This document shows positions 26,534-34,197 of a DNA stretch of 64,000 nucleotides, piece by piece. Position numbers and translations under genes: made by a program. A model generated the notes under the pieces. It searched no databases. It had not been told where the DNA came from and was given only the letters and a program-made list of their open reading frames with translations. The DNA comes from Oceanibium sediminis (GTDB taxonomy: Bacteria; Pseudomonadota; Alphaproteobacteria; Rhodobacterales; Rhodobacteraceae): positions 62,001 through 126,000 of the forward strand of contig NZ_QGNX01000005.1 of assembly GCF_003265325.1 (NCBI RefSeq). Reading direction: 5' to 3'. Positions within the stretch are counted from its first letter, which is position 1. Every line of letters begins with the position of its first letter.

Positions 26534-27706
26534 ATGGACCCGGCGCTCAAGGGAGTAAAAGTCATCGAGCTGTCACAGGTGCTGGCAGGGCCGTTCTGCG
26601 GATACCAGCTGGCGCTGCTCGGTGCGGATGTCATCAAGGTGGAATCCCCCTCCGCCCCGGATTGCGCGCGCGGGCGCGGGGTGGACGCGGCGCTGAACGC
26701 GGCCGGGCGTGGGCTGACCTACCAGGTACAGGGTGGCAACAAGCGCTCGTTGGCCATCGACCTGGACACCGCGGCGGGACGCGAAGCACTGCTACGGCTC
26801 GCCCGGGGTGCCGACGTGGTGCTTGAGAATTACACCACTGGCGCGCTGGACAGGATGGGACTTGGATACGAGGATCTTCGCAAGGTGAACCCGGCCATCA
26901 TACAGTGTTCGATCACCGGCTATGGCGACAGCGGGCCGAAGGCGGCGAGGGGGGCCTATGACAACACGATCCAGGCGGCCAGCGGGTTGGTCATGCAAAG
27001 CGGTGGAACCAAGGCGGGGGTGTCCTTCGTGGATTACGCGGCCGGATACGCGGCCGCCTTCGCAATCGCGGCCGCGCTGGTGCAGCGTGCCGGAACCGGG
27101 CAGGGTAACTGCATCAGCGTCTCCATGCTGGAAGTCGCCATGTCCCTGATGGCCCCCGAAGCTGCCGCCGCGCAACTGCCCGGATCCCATGCCAAGCCCG
27201 CCGAGGCGGGCATCGGCTGCTTCGAGACGCGCTCAGCGCGGATCATGCTCGGGGCGTTCAAGCCGGATCAGTACCGCAAGCTGAGTCGGTGCCTGAAAGG
27301 GGAGGGGGTCGATATCCCCGAACTGTCCGAAATCCGCGGCTGGCCGGACGTCTGGCGCCACTCCCCCCGGCTGTCGGAGCAGCTTCGATCCGTGTTCCTC
27401 CAAAGGCCGGCGGAGGATTGGGTGCCGATCCTGGTGCGCCACGACATCCCGGTGGAAATCGTGGTCCCGCTCAGCGAAGCGGTCGAGGATCCGCAGCTTG
27501 CGGCGCGCGGCTATTTCCAGCGGATTCCGTCGGCGGAGAACCCCGATGTCGTCTTGCCGGAGGCGGCTTTCCGGATGCGCCACGGTAGCCCGGCGCTGCA
27601 CACGCCGCCGCCCGCGCTCGGGGCGCATACGCGTGAAATCCTGCAGGAGGCGGGCTATTCGCATGCCGAGGTTCAGGCACTGATCGAAGATGGGGTCGTC
27701 GCATGA
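26534..27706 (+). CDS. CaiB/BaiF family (class III) CoA-transferase
   Basis: 390-residue type III CoA-transferase. The N-terminal signature VKVIELSQVLAGPFC lies about 8-22 and the catalytic Asp is D143 (GAYDNTIQAASGL), matching the residue that forms the acyl anhydride in formyl-CoA transferase. It moves CoA between carboxylic acids. It is the first gene of a seven-gene plus-strand operon in which neighbours overlap or nearly touch. In this island it could load CoA on the substrate or recycle the acyl-CoA made by the BKACE enzyme; the substrate is not predictable. Confidence 0.9.
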   Translation: MDPALKGVKVIELSQVLAGPFCGYQLALLGADVIKVESPSAPDCARGRGVDAALNAAGRGLTYQVQGGNKRSLAIDLDTAAGREALLRLARGADVVLENYTTGALDRMGLGYEDLRKVNPAIIQCSITGYGDSGPKAARGAYDNTIQAASGLVMQSGGTKAGVSFVDYAAGYAAAFAIAAALVQRAGTGQGNCISVSMLEVAMSLMAPEAAAAQLPGSHAKPAEAGIGCFETRSARIMLGAFKPDQYRKLSRCLKGEGVDIPELSEIRGWPDVWRHSPRLSEQLRSVFLQRPAEDWVPILVRHDIPVEIVVPLSEAVEDPQLAARGYFQRIPSAENPDVVLPEAAFRMRHGSPALHTPPPALGAHTREILQEAGYSHAEVQALIEDGVVA

Positions 27707-28599
27707 TTCCCGCCCCGATCAGCATCCTCGCGGAGGCGGCGTTCCGCTTGCCTGAGGCTCTGCACCATCGTGGCCCGCCGTCAGCATGGGCGCGAATGAC
27801 CCGCCCGGGCCAGCCGATGCACTCGTTTCTCGAGGCGGCGGTCTTTGACGGCGAGGGCAACCTGTGGCTGTCCGACGTGCCCTGTGGCCGGGTGTTCCGG
27901 ATCTCGCCCGGCGGGGACTGGAGCGTCGTCCATGAATATTCCGGCGCGCCGCATGCCATGGCGATCGCGCCCGGTGACCGACACCTGGCCGTCGACTACC
28001 ATCACGGCCTGATCGAGCTGACCGGGACGGACTCGTATACCGTTCTCAGCACCGGGCTTCCCGGACAGCCGTTCCTGGGGCTGTCGGACATGTGCTTTTC
28101 AGACGACGGCACACTTTGGTTCACCGACAGCGGGCGCAGCAGCCTGTCGGCACCTGTTGGCCGGGTCTATCGCCGGGACGCGGGCGGAAAGCTGCGATTG
28201 GTTCTGGATTGCATGCCCTATTCCAACGGCATCTGCCTATCCGCAGATGGCAAATGGGTCTACGTCGCCGCGACCCGCGCCAACCAGGTCTGGCGCTTTT
28301 CGGCTGACGTGCCGGACTCCGGGCCGCCGATGGTAGGTACGTTCCTGCAACTGTCCGGCGGCCTCGGGCCCGATGGGCTGGCGGCGAATGCCCTTGGTTG
28401 GCTGGCCGTCGCGCAGGCGCAGGCGGGCCGGGCCTATGTCTTCTCCGCGCTCGGCGACCCGCTTGCGGTCGTTCACCTGCCCGAGGGGTTGTGGACGACC
28501 TCCGTGGCGTTTCATCCCGAAAATCCCCGGCTGCTTTACGTGGTCGACGCACAGTTCGGCGCGGTCTTTAGCGCAAACCTCGAAAAGGCAGGCAAGTGA
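27703..28599 (+). CDS. SMP-30/gluconolactonase-like hydrolase
   Basis: 298-residue six-bladed beta-propeller of the SMP-30/gluconolactonase/LRE group. Typical strand motifs are DGEGNLWLSDVPCGRVFRI about 46-64, LSDMCFSDDGTLWFTDSG about 127-144, and the metal-site region CMPYSNGICLSADGKWVYVA about 166-185. Family members hydrolyse lactones with a divalent metal. It overlaps the CoA-transferase stop by 4 nt. In this pathway it may open a lactone or lactam-like ring; that is inference. Confidence 0.85.
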   Translation: MIPAPISILAEAAFRLPEALHHRGPPSAWARMTRPGQPMHSFLEAAVFDGEGNLWLSDVPCGRVFRISPGGDWSVVHEYSGAPHAMAIAPGDRHLAVDYHHGLIELTGTDSYTVLSTGLPGQPFLGLSDMCFSDDGTLWFTDSGRSSLSAPVGRVYRRDAGGKLRLVLDCMPYSNGICLSADGKWVYVAATRANQVWRFSADVPDSGPPMVGTFLQLSGGLGPDGLAANALGWLAVAQAQAGRAYVFSALGDPLAVVHLPEGLWTTSVAFHPENPRLLYVVDAQFGAVFSANLEKAGK

Positions 28600-28600
28600 C

Positions 28601-29500
28601 ATGAAGAAAGAGGATCTGCACGGCTTCGTGCCCGCGATCGTAACCCCCTTCAGCGAGACGGGCGAGATCATGGAGGACGCTTTCACCGAGATCGCCCGCT
28701 TCCTGGTTGCGCGCGGGGCCACGGCGATATGCGTTGCCGGTGACAACGGCGAAAGCTGGGCTCTGTCAGCGCAGGAACGCGGGCGGCTGGTGCGCGTGTT
28801 GAAGGATGAACTGAAGGGCGAGGCGAAGGTGATCCTCGGGATCTCGGCCCCGACGATCGATGCGGCGCTGGCCTATGTCTGCGCGGGCGAGGAGAACGGC
28901 GCCGATGCGTTTCTGAGCATGCCCCAGACCTATGTGCTGAAGGCGACGGACGCGGAGCTGGCCCGCCGTTTCGATGCCATCTCGGCAAATACGCGGCTAC
29001 CGCTGATCCTGTATAACTCGCCGCGCCGCATGGGCTATTCACTGTCCGTCGACCAGGTGGAACTGCTACTCGACCATCACAACGTGATCGGGATCAAGGA
29101 ATCCCATCGGGATTTCTTCCATCACACGCACCTACTGCACCGCCTGTCGGGCAGACTGTCCGTGATGACGGGCCCCTGCCACTACATCCTGCCGGCTTTC
29201 GGTCTGGGCGCGCGCGGGTTCATCGCGACCGGGCCGGAATTCATCAACACGCTGCCGGCCGAACTCGCGCAGATCGGAACAGGTGCCCCCGGGGCGGCCT
29301 ACCGCAAGGTCCATCACGAGTTGACCGTGATCTACGAGACGCTGATGGCCACGGGCACGTGGCCGTCCGCCTTCAAGGCGGCGCTGGCCCTGAAGGGGCT
29401 GCCCGCCGGGGCGCCGCGCGACCCGGTATTGCCCGCGACTCCGGCGGATATCGCCAGGATCAGGCAGGCGTTCGATGTGTTGGGGATCGAACACAGGTGA
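28601..29500 (+). CDS. Dihydrodipicolinate synthase-family lyase (DapA-like)
   Basis: 299-residue TIM-barrel class I aldolase/lyase. The Schiff-base Lys is K166 (GIKESH) and the conserved Tyr is Y138 (LILYNSPRR). The usual DapA motif GTTGE reads AGDNGE here (46-51), so it is a catabolic family member rather than DapA. Relatives cleave 2-keto-3-deoxy sugar acids or deaminate 4-hydroxy-pyrroline-2-carboxylate. Adjacent genes for a hydroxyproline-dehydrogenase-like trio favour the second kind of reaction, but the substrate is unproven. The start is 1 nt after the SMP-30 stop, and the stop overlaps the next GTG start. Confidence 0.87.
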   Translation: MKKEDLHGFVPAIVTPFSETGEIMEDAFTEIARFLVARGATAICVAGDNGESWALSAQERGRLVRVLKDELKGEAKVILGISAPTIDAALAYVCAGEENGADAFLSMPQTYVLKATDAELARRFDAISANTRLPLILYNSPRRMGYSLSVDQVELLLDHHNVIGIKESHRDFFHHTHLLHRLSGRLSVMTGPCHYILPAFGLGARGFIATGPEFINTLPAELAQIGTGAPGAAYRKVHHELTVIYETLMATGTWPSAFKAALALKGLPAGAPRDPVLPATPADIARIRQAFDVLGIEHR

Positions 29501-29805
29501 TACGGCTCATTCCCGATCAGTCCCGGCGGATCCGCCGCACTGCTGAGGTCACCTTCTGGTTCGACGATGCTCAGATCCCGGCCCACGAAGGTGAGCCGGT
29601 CGCAACGGCGTTGCTGCGCGCGGGGCAACTGCGTTTGCGTGATGCCCCCACCGTGGCCGAGGGTGCGTCAGCCGCGCGGGGGCTGTTCTGCTGCATGGGC
29701 GCTTGTCAGGAATGCGCGGTCGAGGTGGACGGCGCGGTGGTTGAGGCGTGCCGCCTCGAAGCGGTCGAGGGGCTGAGGGTCCGCTCGCTCGGGCGGGGCG
29801 CATGA
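29497..29805 (+). CDS. Small [2Fe-2S] ferredoxin-like subunit of an HcnABC-type oxidase
   Basis: 102-residue protein starting at a GTG that overlaps the previous stop (GTGA, 29497-29500). Cysteines C65, C66, C70, C73 and C85 in RGLFCCMGACQECAVEVDG and the downstream EAC fit the Fer2_4 plant-type [2Fe-2S] fold. Such small subunits (HcnA, OoxX-like, hydroxyproline-dehydrogenase gamma subunits) pair with two FAD proteins, exactly the next two genes. It should carry electrons inside the complex. The C-terminus overlaps the next ATG by 4 nt. Confidence 0.9.
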   Translation: MIRLIPDQSRRIRRTAEVTFWFDDAQIPAHEGEPVATALLRAGQLRLRDAPTVAEGASAARGLFCCMGACQECAVEVDGAVVEACRLEAVEGLRVRSLGRGA

Positions 29806-31229
29806 CCGGGGATCTGGACACCGATGTCGCGGTGCTCGGCGCTGGTCCGGCGGGGGGGAATGCCGCTCTCGGGGCTGCCCGTGCGGGGCTGAGGGTCGCC
29901 CTGGTCGATGAGCAGCAGGATGCGGGCGGCCAGGTCTGGCGGGCGAAAGGCAAGGCGATACGCGCGGCGCCCGAAACCCCGGAATCCCGCGCGGGATCGC
30001 AGCTGCGCGCGCTGATCGCCGCATCGGCGGTGGATCACCTCGCGGACACCCGCCTCTGGCAGATCGAGCGCCACGGCCCCGCGTGGCGACTTGGCCTTTT
30101 GCAGGGCGGCGAGCCCGTGCAACTGACAGCCCGCGCGCTGGTCGTCGCATCCGGGGCGCGCGAGTTCGTCCAGCCGGTCCCGGGGTGGACGACACCCGGC
30201 GTCCTCGGCCTTGCGGGGGCCACGGCGTTGCTGAAGCGGGACATGGTGGTGCCCGGCGCGGCGACGATCGTCGCCGGGACCGGCCCGCTAGTGTTCTTCA
30301 CCGCCGCCGAGATCCGACGGCTCGGGGGGCATGTCCAGGCGATCGTGACGCCCAATACCCGGGCCGACTGGATGCGAGCCCTTCCAGCGATGCTGGTGCG
30401 CCCGGACCTGCTGGCTCGCGGGGCGCGGTGGATGGCCGACCTTGCGCTTTCGGGCGTGCCGATCCACTGGGGCCACGCGCTGAGCCGCGTCATCGGTGAA
30501 GACAGGGTCGTCGGGGCAGAGGTGCACCCCCTCGACAGCGATTGGCGCCCCGCCGGGCCGGTGCGGGAAATCGCTGCCGACAGCCTGTGCCTCGGGAACG
30601 GGCTGGTCCCCTCCATCGAGGCGGCGCAGCTTGCTGGCTGCCCAATCCGACATGACCCCGCCCTTGGTGGCTGGGTGCCGGACGCGGACGATGAAGGGAA
30701 AACGCCGGTCGACGGGCTTTTCGTCTGCGGCGATGGCGCGGGTATCCGCGGCGCGGCTGCCGCGGCGTACCAGGGCAGCCTGGCCGGGCAGGGGGTGGCG
30801 CGTTTCCTAGGCGCGCAGGTCCCTGGCATTGGCCCGCGCCACCTGCGCCGGTACCGGCGCGCGGCGGCCTTCGGGCGCGCGATGACGGCGCTGAGCGCGC
30901 CGCGACCGGGGCTGTCCTCGCTGATCGATGACGCCACCGTCCTCTGCCGGTGCGAAGGGGTGACAAGCGGAGCGCTGCGGCAGGCCATCGCCGCCGGGGC
31001 GACAAGCGCCAATGCCACGAAATCTGGCCTGAGGTGTGGGATGGGCCCCTGTGGCGGCGCCTATTGTCAGACCGCAGTCACCCGCCAGATCGCCGTCAGT
31101 ACCGGCCGGAGCGAGGGCGAGGTCCCCCCGCCCACGGCGCGCCCGCCGCTCAGGCCGGTTCCCCTTGGCGGCCTTGCCGGGGACATCGCCTACGAGGACC
31201 TGCCCATTCCAAAACCGGCCCCGCTGTGA
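29802..31229 (+). CDS. FAD/NAD(P)-dependent oxidoreductase subunit, HcnB/OoxA-like
   Basis: 475-residue flavoprotein. An N-terminal dinucleotide-binding GAGPAG motif lies at 13-18 and a second nucleotide-binding segment is around ATIVAGTGPLVFF. A C-terminal BFD-like Fe-S domain has C382 and C384 (CRCEGVT) and C412, C417 and C422 (CGMGPCGGAYC). This architecture is that of HcnB, opine oxidase A and the alpha subunit of D-hydroxyproline or proline dehydrogenase complexes. Together with the ferredoxin and the DadA-like gene it should form a membrane-quinone-linked amine or imino-acid dehydrogenase. Both ends overlap neighbours by 4 nt. Confidence 0.9.
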   Translation: MTGDLDTDVAVLGAGPAGGNAALGAARAGLRVALVDEQQDAGGQVWRAKGKAIRAAPETPESRAGSQLRALIAASAVDHLADTRLWQIERHGPAWRLGLLQGGEPVQLTARALVVASGAREFVQPVPGWTTPGVLGLAGATALLKRDMVVPGAATIVAGTGPLVFFTAAEIRRLGGHVQAIVTPNTRADWMRALPAMLVRPDLLARGARWMADLALSGVPIHWGHALSRVIGEDRVVGAEVHPLDSDWRPAGPVREIAADSLCLGNGLVPSIEAAQLAGCPIRHDPALGGWVPDADDEGKTPVDGLFVCGDGAGIRGAAAAAYQGSLAGQGVARFLGAQVPGIGPRHLRRYRRAAAFGRAMTALSAPRPGLSSLIDDATVLCRCEGVTSGALRQAIAAGATSANATKSGLRCGMGPCGGAYCQTAVTRQIAVSTGRSEGEVPPPTARPPLRPVPLGGLAGDIAYEDLPIPKPAPL

Positions 31230-32326
31230 GCGCGCCCTTTGACATCGCCATCGTCGGCGGCGGCATCATGGGCTGCGCGACGGCTCTGCGGCTGGCGGAT
31301 GGTGGCATGACGGCCGTGATCCTCGACCAGGGGGATCTCGGGCAGGGGGCCTCGGGCGTGAACGCGGGAACGCTAAGCCTGCAGATCAAGCGGGTCGCCC
31401 TGATGCCCTACGCGCTGCGCGGTCACCGGGAATGGCAGGCGATGGGCGATGCGGTCGGCTTCCACAGGACCGGGGGCTACACGCTGGCCTTCACCGCGGA
31501 TGAGGCTGCGTTGCTGCAAGAGCGCCAGGCCCTGAAGGCAGCGGCCGGTGCGCCGATCAGCTTCGTGTCGCCAAACGAACTGTTTACCCATGAGCCCCAT
31601 CTTGCCCGCAAGGTGGCCGCGGCGAGCTTTTGCGCCGAGGACGGCTATGCCAACGCCTCGCTTACCGGCGCGTACTACCGCGCCCGGCTCAGCGCGGCAG
31701 GCGTGCCCTACCGGGAGCGGCAGGAAGTCCGCGACATATCGCGAACGCAGGGAACTTACGACCTTGTCACGCCCGGCGGGACGATCCGGGCGCGGCGTAT
31801 CCTGCTGGCCGCCGGCGCCTGGCTGAGGCCCCTTGCCTCGCATCTGGGCGTCGATCTGCCGGTGCGCGCACGGGTCAACACGGTTTCGGTCACCGAACGC
31901 CAGCCGCCGTTGCTGGGCAGCGTCATCGGCCATGCGACCGGATTGCTGACCATGAAGCAGAAGCCGAACGGAACGCTCCTGATCGGCGGCGGCTGGCAGG
32001 GGGCAGGGCAGCCACAGGACGGGCGGGGGCAAGTGCGCATGGACACCCTGCGCCCCAACCTCGCCCTTGCGCAGCACGTGGTGCCCGCGTTGGCAAAGGC
32101 GCGCATCCTTCGCTCCTGGACGGGGTTCGAGGCGAATGTGCCCGATTTCTATCCGCTGGCCGGTTCGCTGCCGGGGCTGGAGGACGCATTCGTCCTTGGC
32201 TGTGTCCGGGGCGGCTATACCATCGGACCCTACATCGGAAAGCTGATGGGCGACCTCATTCTTGGCCGGGAGCTTGAGTTGCCGCTGTTCGATCCCGGAC
32301 GTGACTTTGAAAGGACTGACCCATGA
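31226..32326 (+). CDS. FAD-dependent amine/D-amino acid oxidase-like subunit (HcnC/OoxB/DadA family)
   Basis: 366-residue DAO-superfamily flavoprotein starting at GTG 31226, inside the previous stop (GTGA). The FAD-binding GGGIMG motif is at 11-16 and the C-terminal signature VRGGYTIGPYIGKLMGDLI is intact. It is the catalytic subunit that oxidises a C-N bond of a secondary amine or imino acid, passing electrons to the two partner subunits. The order ferredoxin, alpha, beta in three overlapping genes supports a heterotrimer. The substrate is unknown. Confidence 0.9.
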   Translation: MSAPFDIAIVGGGIMGCATALRLADGGMTAVILDQGDLGQGASGVNAGTLSLQIKRVALMPYALRGHREWQAMGDAVGFHRTGGYTLAFTADEAALLQERQALKAAAGAPISFVSPNELFTHEPHLARKVAAASFCAEDGYANASLTGAYYRARLSAAGVPYRERQEVRDISRTQGTYDLVTPGGTIRARRILLAAGAWLRPLASHLGVDLPVRARVNTVSVTERQPPLLGSVIGHATGLLTMKQKPNGTLLIGGGWQGAGQPQDGRGQVRMDTLRPNLALAQHVVPALAKARILRSWTGFEANVPDFYPLAGSLPGLEDAFVLGCVRGGYTIGPYIGKLMGDLILGRELELPLFDPGRDFERTDP

Positions 32327-33108
32327 CATCGCAGTATTCCGACAGAAGCCGCCTTGACGGCAAGCTCGCGGTCATAACCGGCGGGGGCAGCGGGATCGGC
32401 GCGGCGACAGCGCGCGTCTTCGCGCAGGCCGGGGCGACCGTGGTCGTCATGGGCCGGCGGCAGGAGCCCCTTCGCGCCGTCGCGGAGGCGACTGGCGGCC
32501 ATGCGATTCCATGCGACGTCAGTGACCAGGCGCAAGTCCGCGCCGCCTTTGCCGAGGCGTTGAGCCTCACGGGGCGTATCGACGTGCTGGTGAACAACGC
32601 CGGTGGGCCAGGGCCGATCGCGCCGGTGGATGAAGTGGACATGTCCGAATGGGTCGCCTGCATGGGCGTGAACCTGGTCGGCGCGATGTACTGCCTGCAA
32701 GAAGCGGCGAAGATCATGCGGGTGCAGCGCGCCGGTTCCATCATCAACATGTCCTCGCTCATGGGGATCCAGGGCTATCCGATGCGCTCGGCCTACGTGG
32801 CCTCCAAGTTCGCGCTGATCGGGATTACCGAGACGATGGCGCGTGAGTTGGGGCCGGACAACGTACGGGTCAACGCGCTGATGCCCGGCGCTGTCTCGGG
32901 CGAGAACATGGACCGCATCCTTGAGCGCCGCGCCAAGGCCGAGGACCGCCCGGTTGAGCAGATCGTGGCCGAGAACTATACCGATGTCGCCGCGCTGAAG
33001 CGTTGGGTCGCCCCTGAGGAGGTCGCCCGCGCCGCGCTCTACTACGCCTCGGACATGTCTTCCGCCGTGACCGGGGACAAGATGAAGGTGGACTGCGGCC
33101 GGTTCTGA
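32323..33108 (+). CDS. Short-chain dehydrogenase/reductase
   Basis: 261-residue classical SDR. The cofactor motif TGGGSGIG is at 19-26, NNAG about 91-94, and the catalytic triad is Ser at about 144-145, Y158 and K162 (YVASK). It interconverts a hydroxyl and a keto group with NAD(P). It is the last gene of the CoA-transferase operon, overlapping the FAD subunit by 4 nt. It may generate the beta-keto acid consumed by the BKACE enzyme; this is an inference from gene content. Confidence 0.9.
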   Translation: MTSQYSDRSRLDGKLAVITGGGSGIGAATARVFAQAGATVVVMGRRQEPLRAVAEATGGHAIPCDVSDQAQVRAAFAEALSLTGRIDVLVNNAGGPGPIAPVDEVDMSEWVACMGVNLVGAMYCLQEAAKIMRVQRAGSIINMSSLMGIQGYPMRSAYVASKFALIGITETMARELGPDNVRVNALMPGAVSGENMDRILERRAKAEDRPVEQIVAENYTDVAALKRWVAPEEVARAALYYASDMSSAVTGDKMKVDCGRF

Positions 33109-33304
33109 GCCGGTCGTGCCGGGGCGGTGCGATGGGCATTGCCGTGTTCCGCTCCGGACTGCTAGGCATGGTGTTCCGCCCCGCGTATCCACCCGGATTG
33201 TCATTGGAATCGTTGCCTCCAGCGCCGTCTGACTGAACATCCGCAGCCTTGCCGCCAATTTCGGGTTCGGTGGCCAGGCACCCAAAAACCTACCGGAAGG
33301 GACC

Positions 33305-34150
33305 ATGACGCAGATATCAGGCACAACCCCGAACGCGATCGAGCAGATCTTCGCCCGCAAGAAGGCGCTGATCGGTATGATCCACTGCCCGCCCTTGCCC
33401 GGCGCGCCGCGGTATCGCGGGGCGTCCCGGCAGGAGATACTGTCCTTCTGCCTGCGCGATGCGGAGCGGCTGATCGCGGGCGGCATGCACGGGCTGCTGG
33501 TGGAAAACCACGGCGACATCCCCTTTTCCAAGCCCGAGGATATCGGGCCTGAAACGGCGGCGTTCATGGCCGTCGTCGCCGACCGGATCGCGCAGGAATT
33601 CGATGTGCCGCTTGGGATCAACGTGCTCGCCAACGCGCCGATCCCGGCCTTCGCGGTTGCCTCCGCCTCGGGGGCGGCGTTCATCCGGGTGAACCAATGG
33701 GCCAACGCCTATGTCGCGAACGAGGGCTTCATGGAGGGGCGCGCCGCCGAGGCGCTGCGCTACCGCTCGCGCCTGCGGGCCGAGGGGATCAAGGTTTTCG
33801 CCGACAGCCATGTGAAGCACGGCAGCCACGCCATCGTCGCCGATCGCAGCGTGACCGAGCTGACCCGTGACCTGGCCTTTTTCGATGCCGACGCGGTGAT
33901 CGCGACGGGTCAGCGCACCGGCGACAGCGCCGCCCTGGAAGAAATCGAGACGGTCCGCGACGCCACCCACCTGCCGGTTCTGGTGGGTTCGGGCGTTACG
34001 CCAGACAACGTGGTGCCGATCCTGGAGCGCGTCGATGCGGTGATCGTCGCCTCGGCGCTGAAAGAGGGGGGCGTGTGGTGGAACCCGGTCGATGCAGCGC
34101 GCGTCGCGACATTCGTCGAGGCCGCGCGCCCGGCGCTGGGGCCTGCCTAG
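33305..34150 (+). CDS. BtpA/SgcQ-family TIM-barrel protein
   Basis: 281-residue BtpA-family protein (IGMIHCPPLPGAPRY about 23-37; GLLVENHGDIPF about 63-74; VLVGSGVTPDNV about 225-236). The family includes a photosystem I biogenesis factor in cyanobacteria and SgcQ-like proteins in sugar gene clusters; its biochemical role outside photosystems is unknown. It stands alone on the plus strand, 196 nt after the SDR gene and convergent with the ALDH16 gene, with a hairpin between. It may still belong to the upstream island, but no overlap supports that. Confidence 0.85.
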   Translation: MTQISGTTPNAIEQIFARKKALIGMIHCPPLPGAPRYRGASRQEILSFCLRDAERLIAGGMHGLLVENHGDIPFSKPEDIGPETAAFMAVVADRIAQEFDVPLGINVLANAPIPAFAVASASGAAFIRVNQWANAYVANEGFMEGRAAEALRYRSRLRAEGIKVFADSHVKHGSHAIVADRSVTELTRDLAFFDADAVIATGQRTGDSAALEEIETVRDATHLPVLVGSGVTPDNVVPILERVDAVIVASALKEGGVWWNPVDAARVATFVEAARPALGPA

Positions 34151-34154
34151 GGCG

Positions 34155-34185
34155 CGTCCCGGCGGGTCGTGTTTGCGCCGGGACG
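34155..34185. terminator. Hairpin between convergent BtpA-like gene and ALDH16
   Basis: Perfect 10-bp stem CGTCCCGGCG / CGCCGGGACG with an 11-nt loop, located in the 47-nt gap between the two stops. It is suited to a bidirectional terminator; no strong T-run is present. Confidence 0.5.
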
Positions 34186-34197
34186 TGGTGCTGACGG

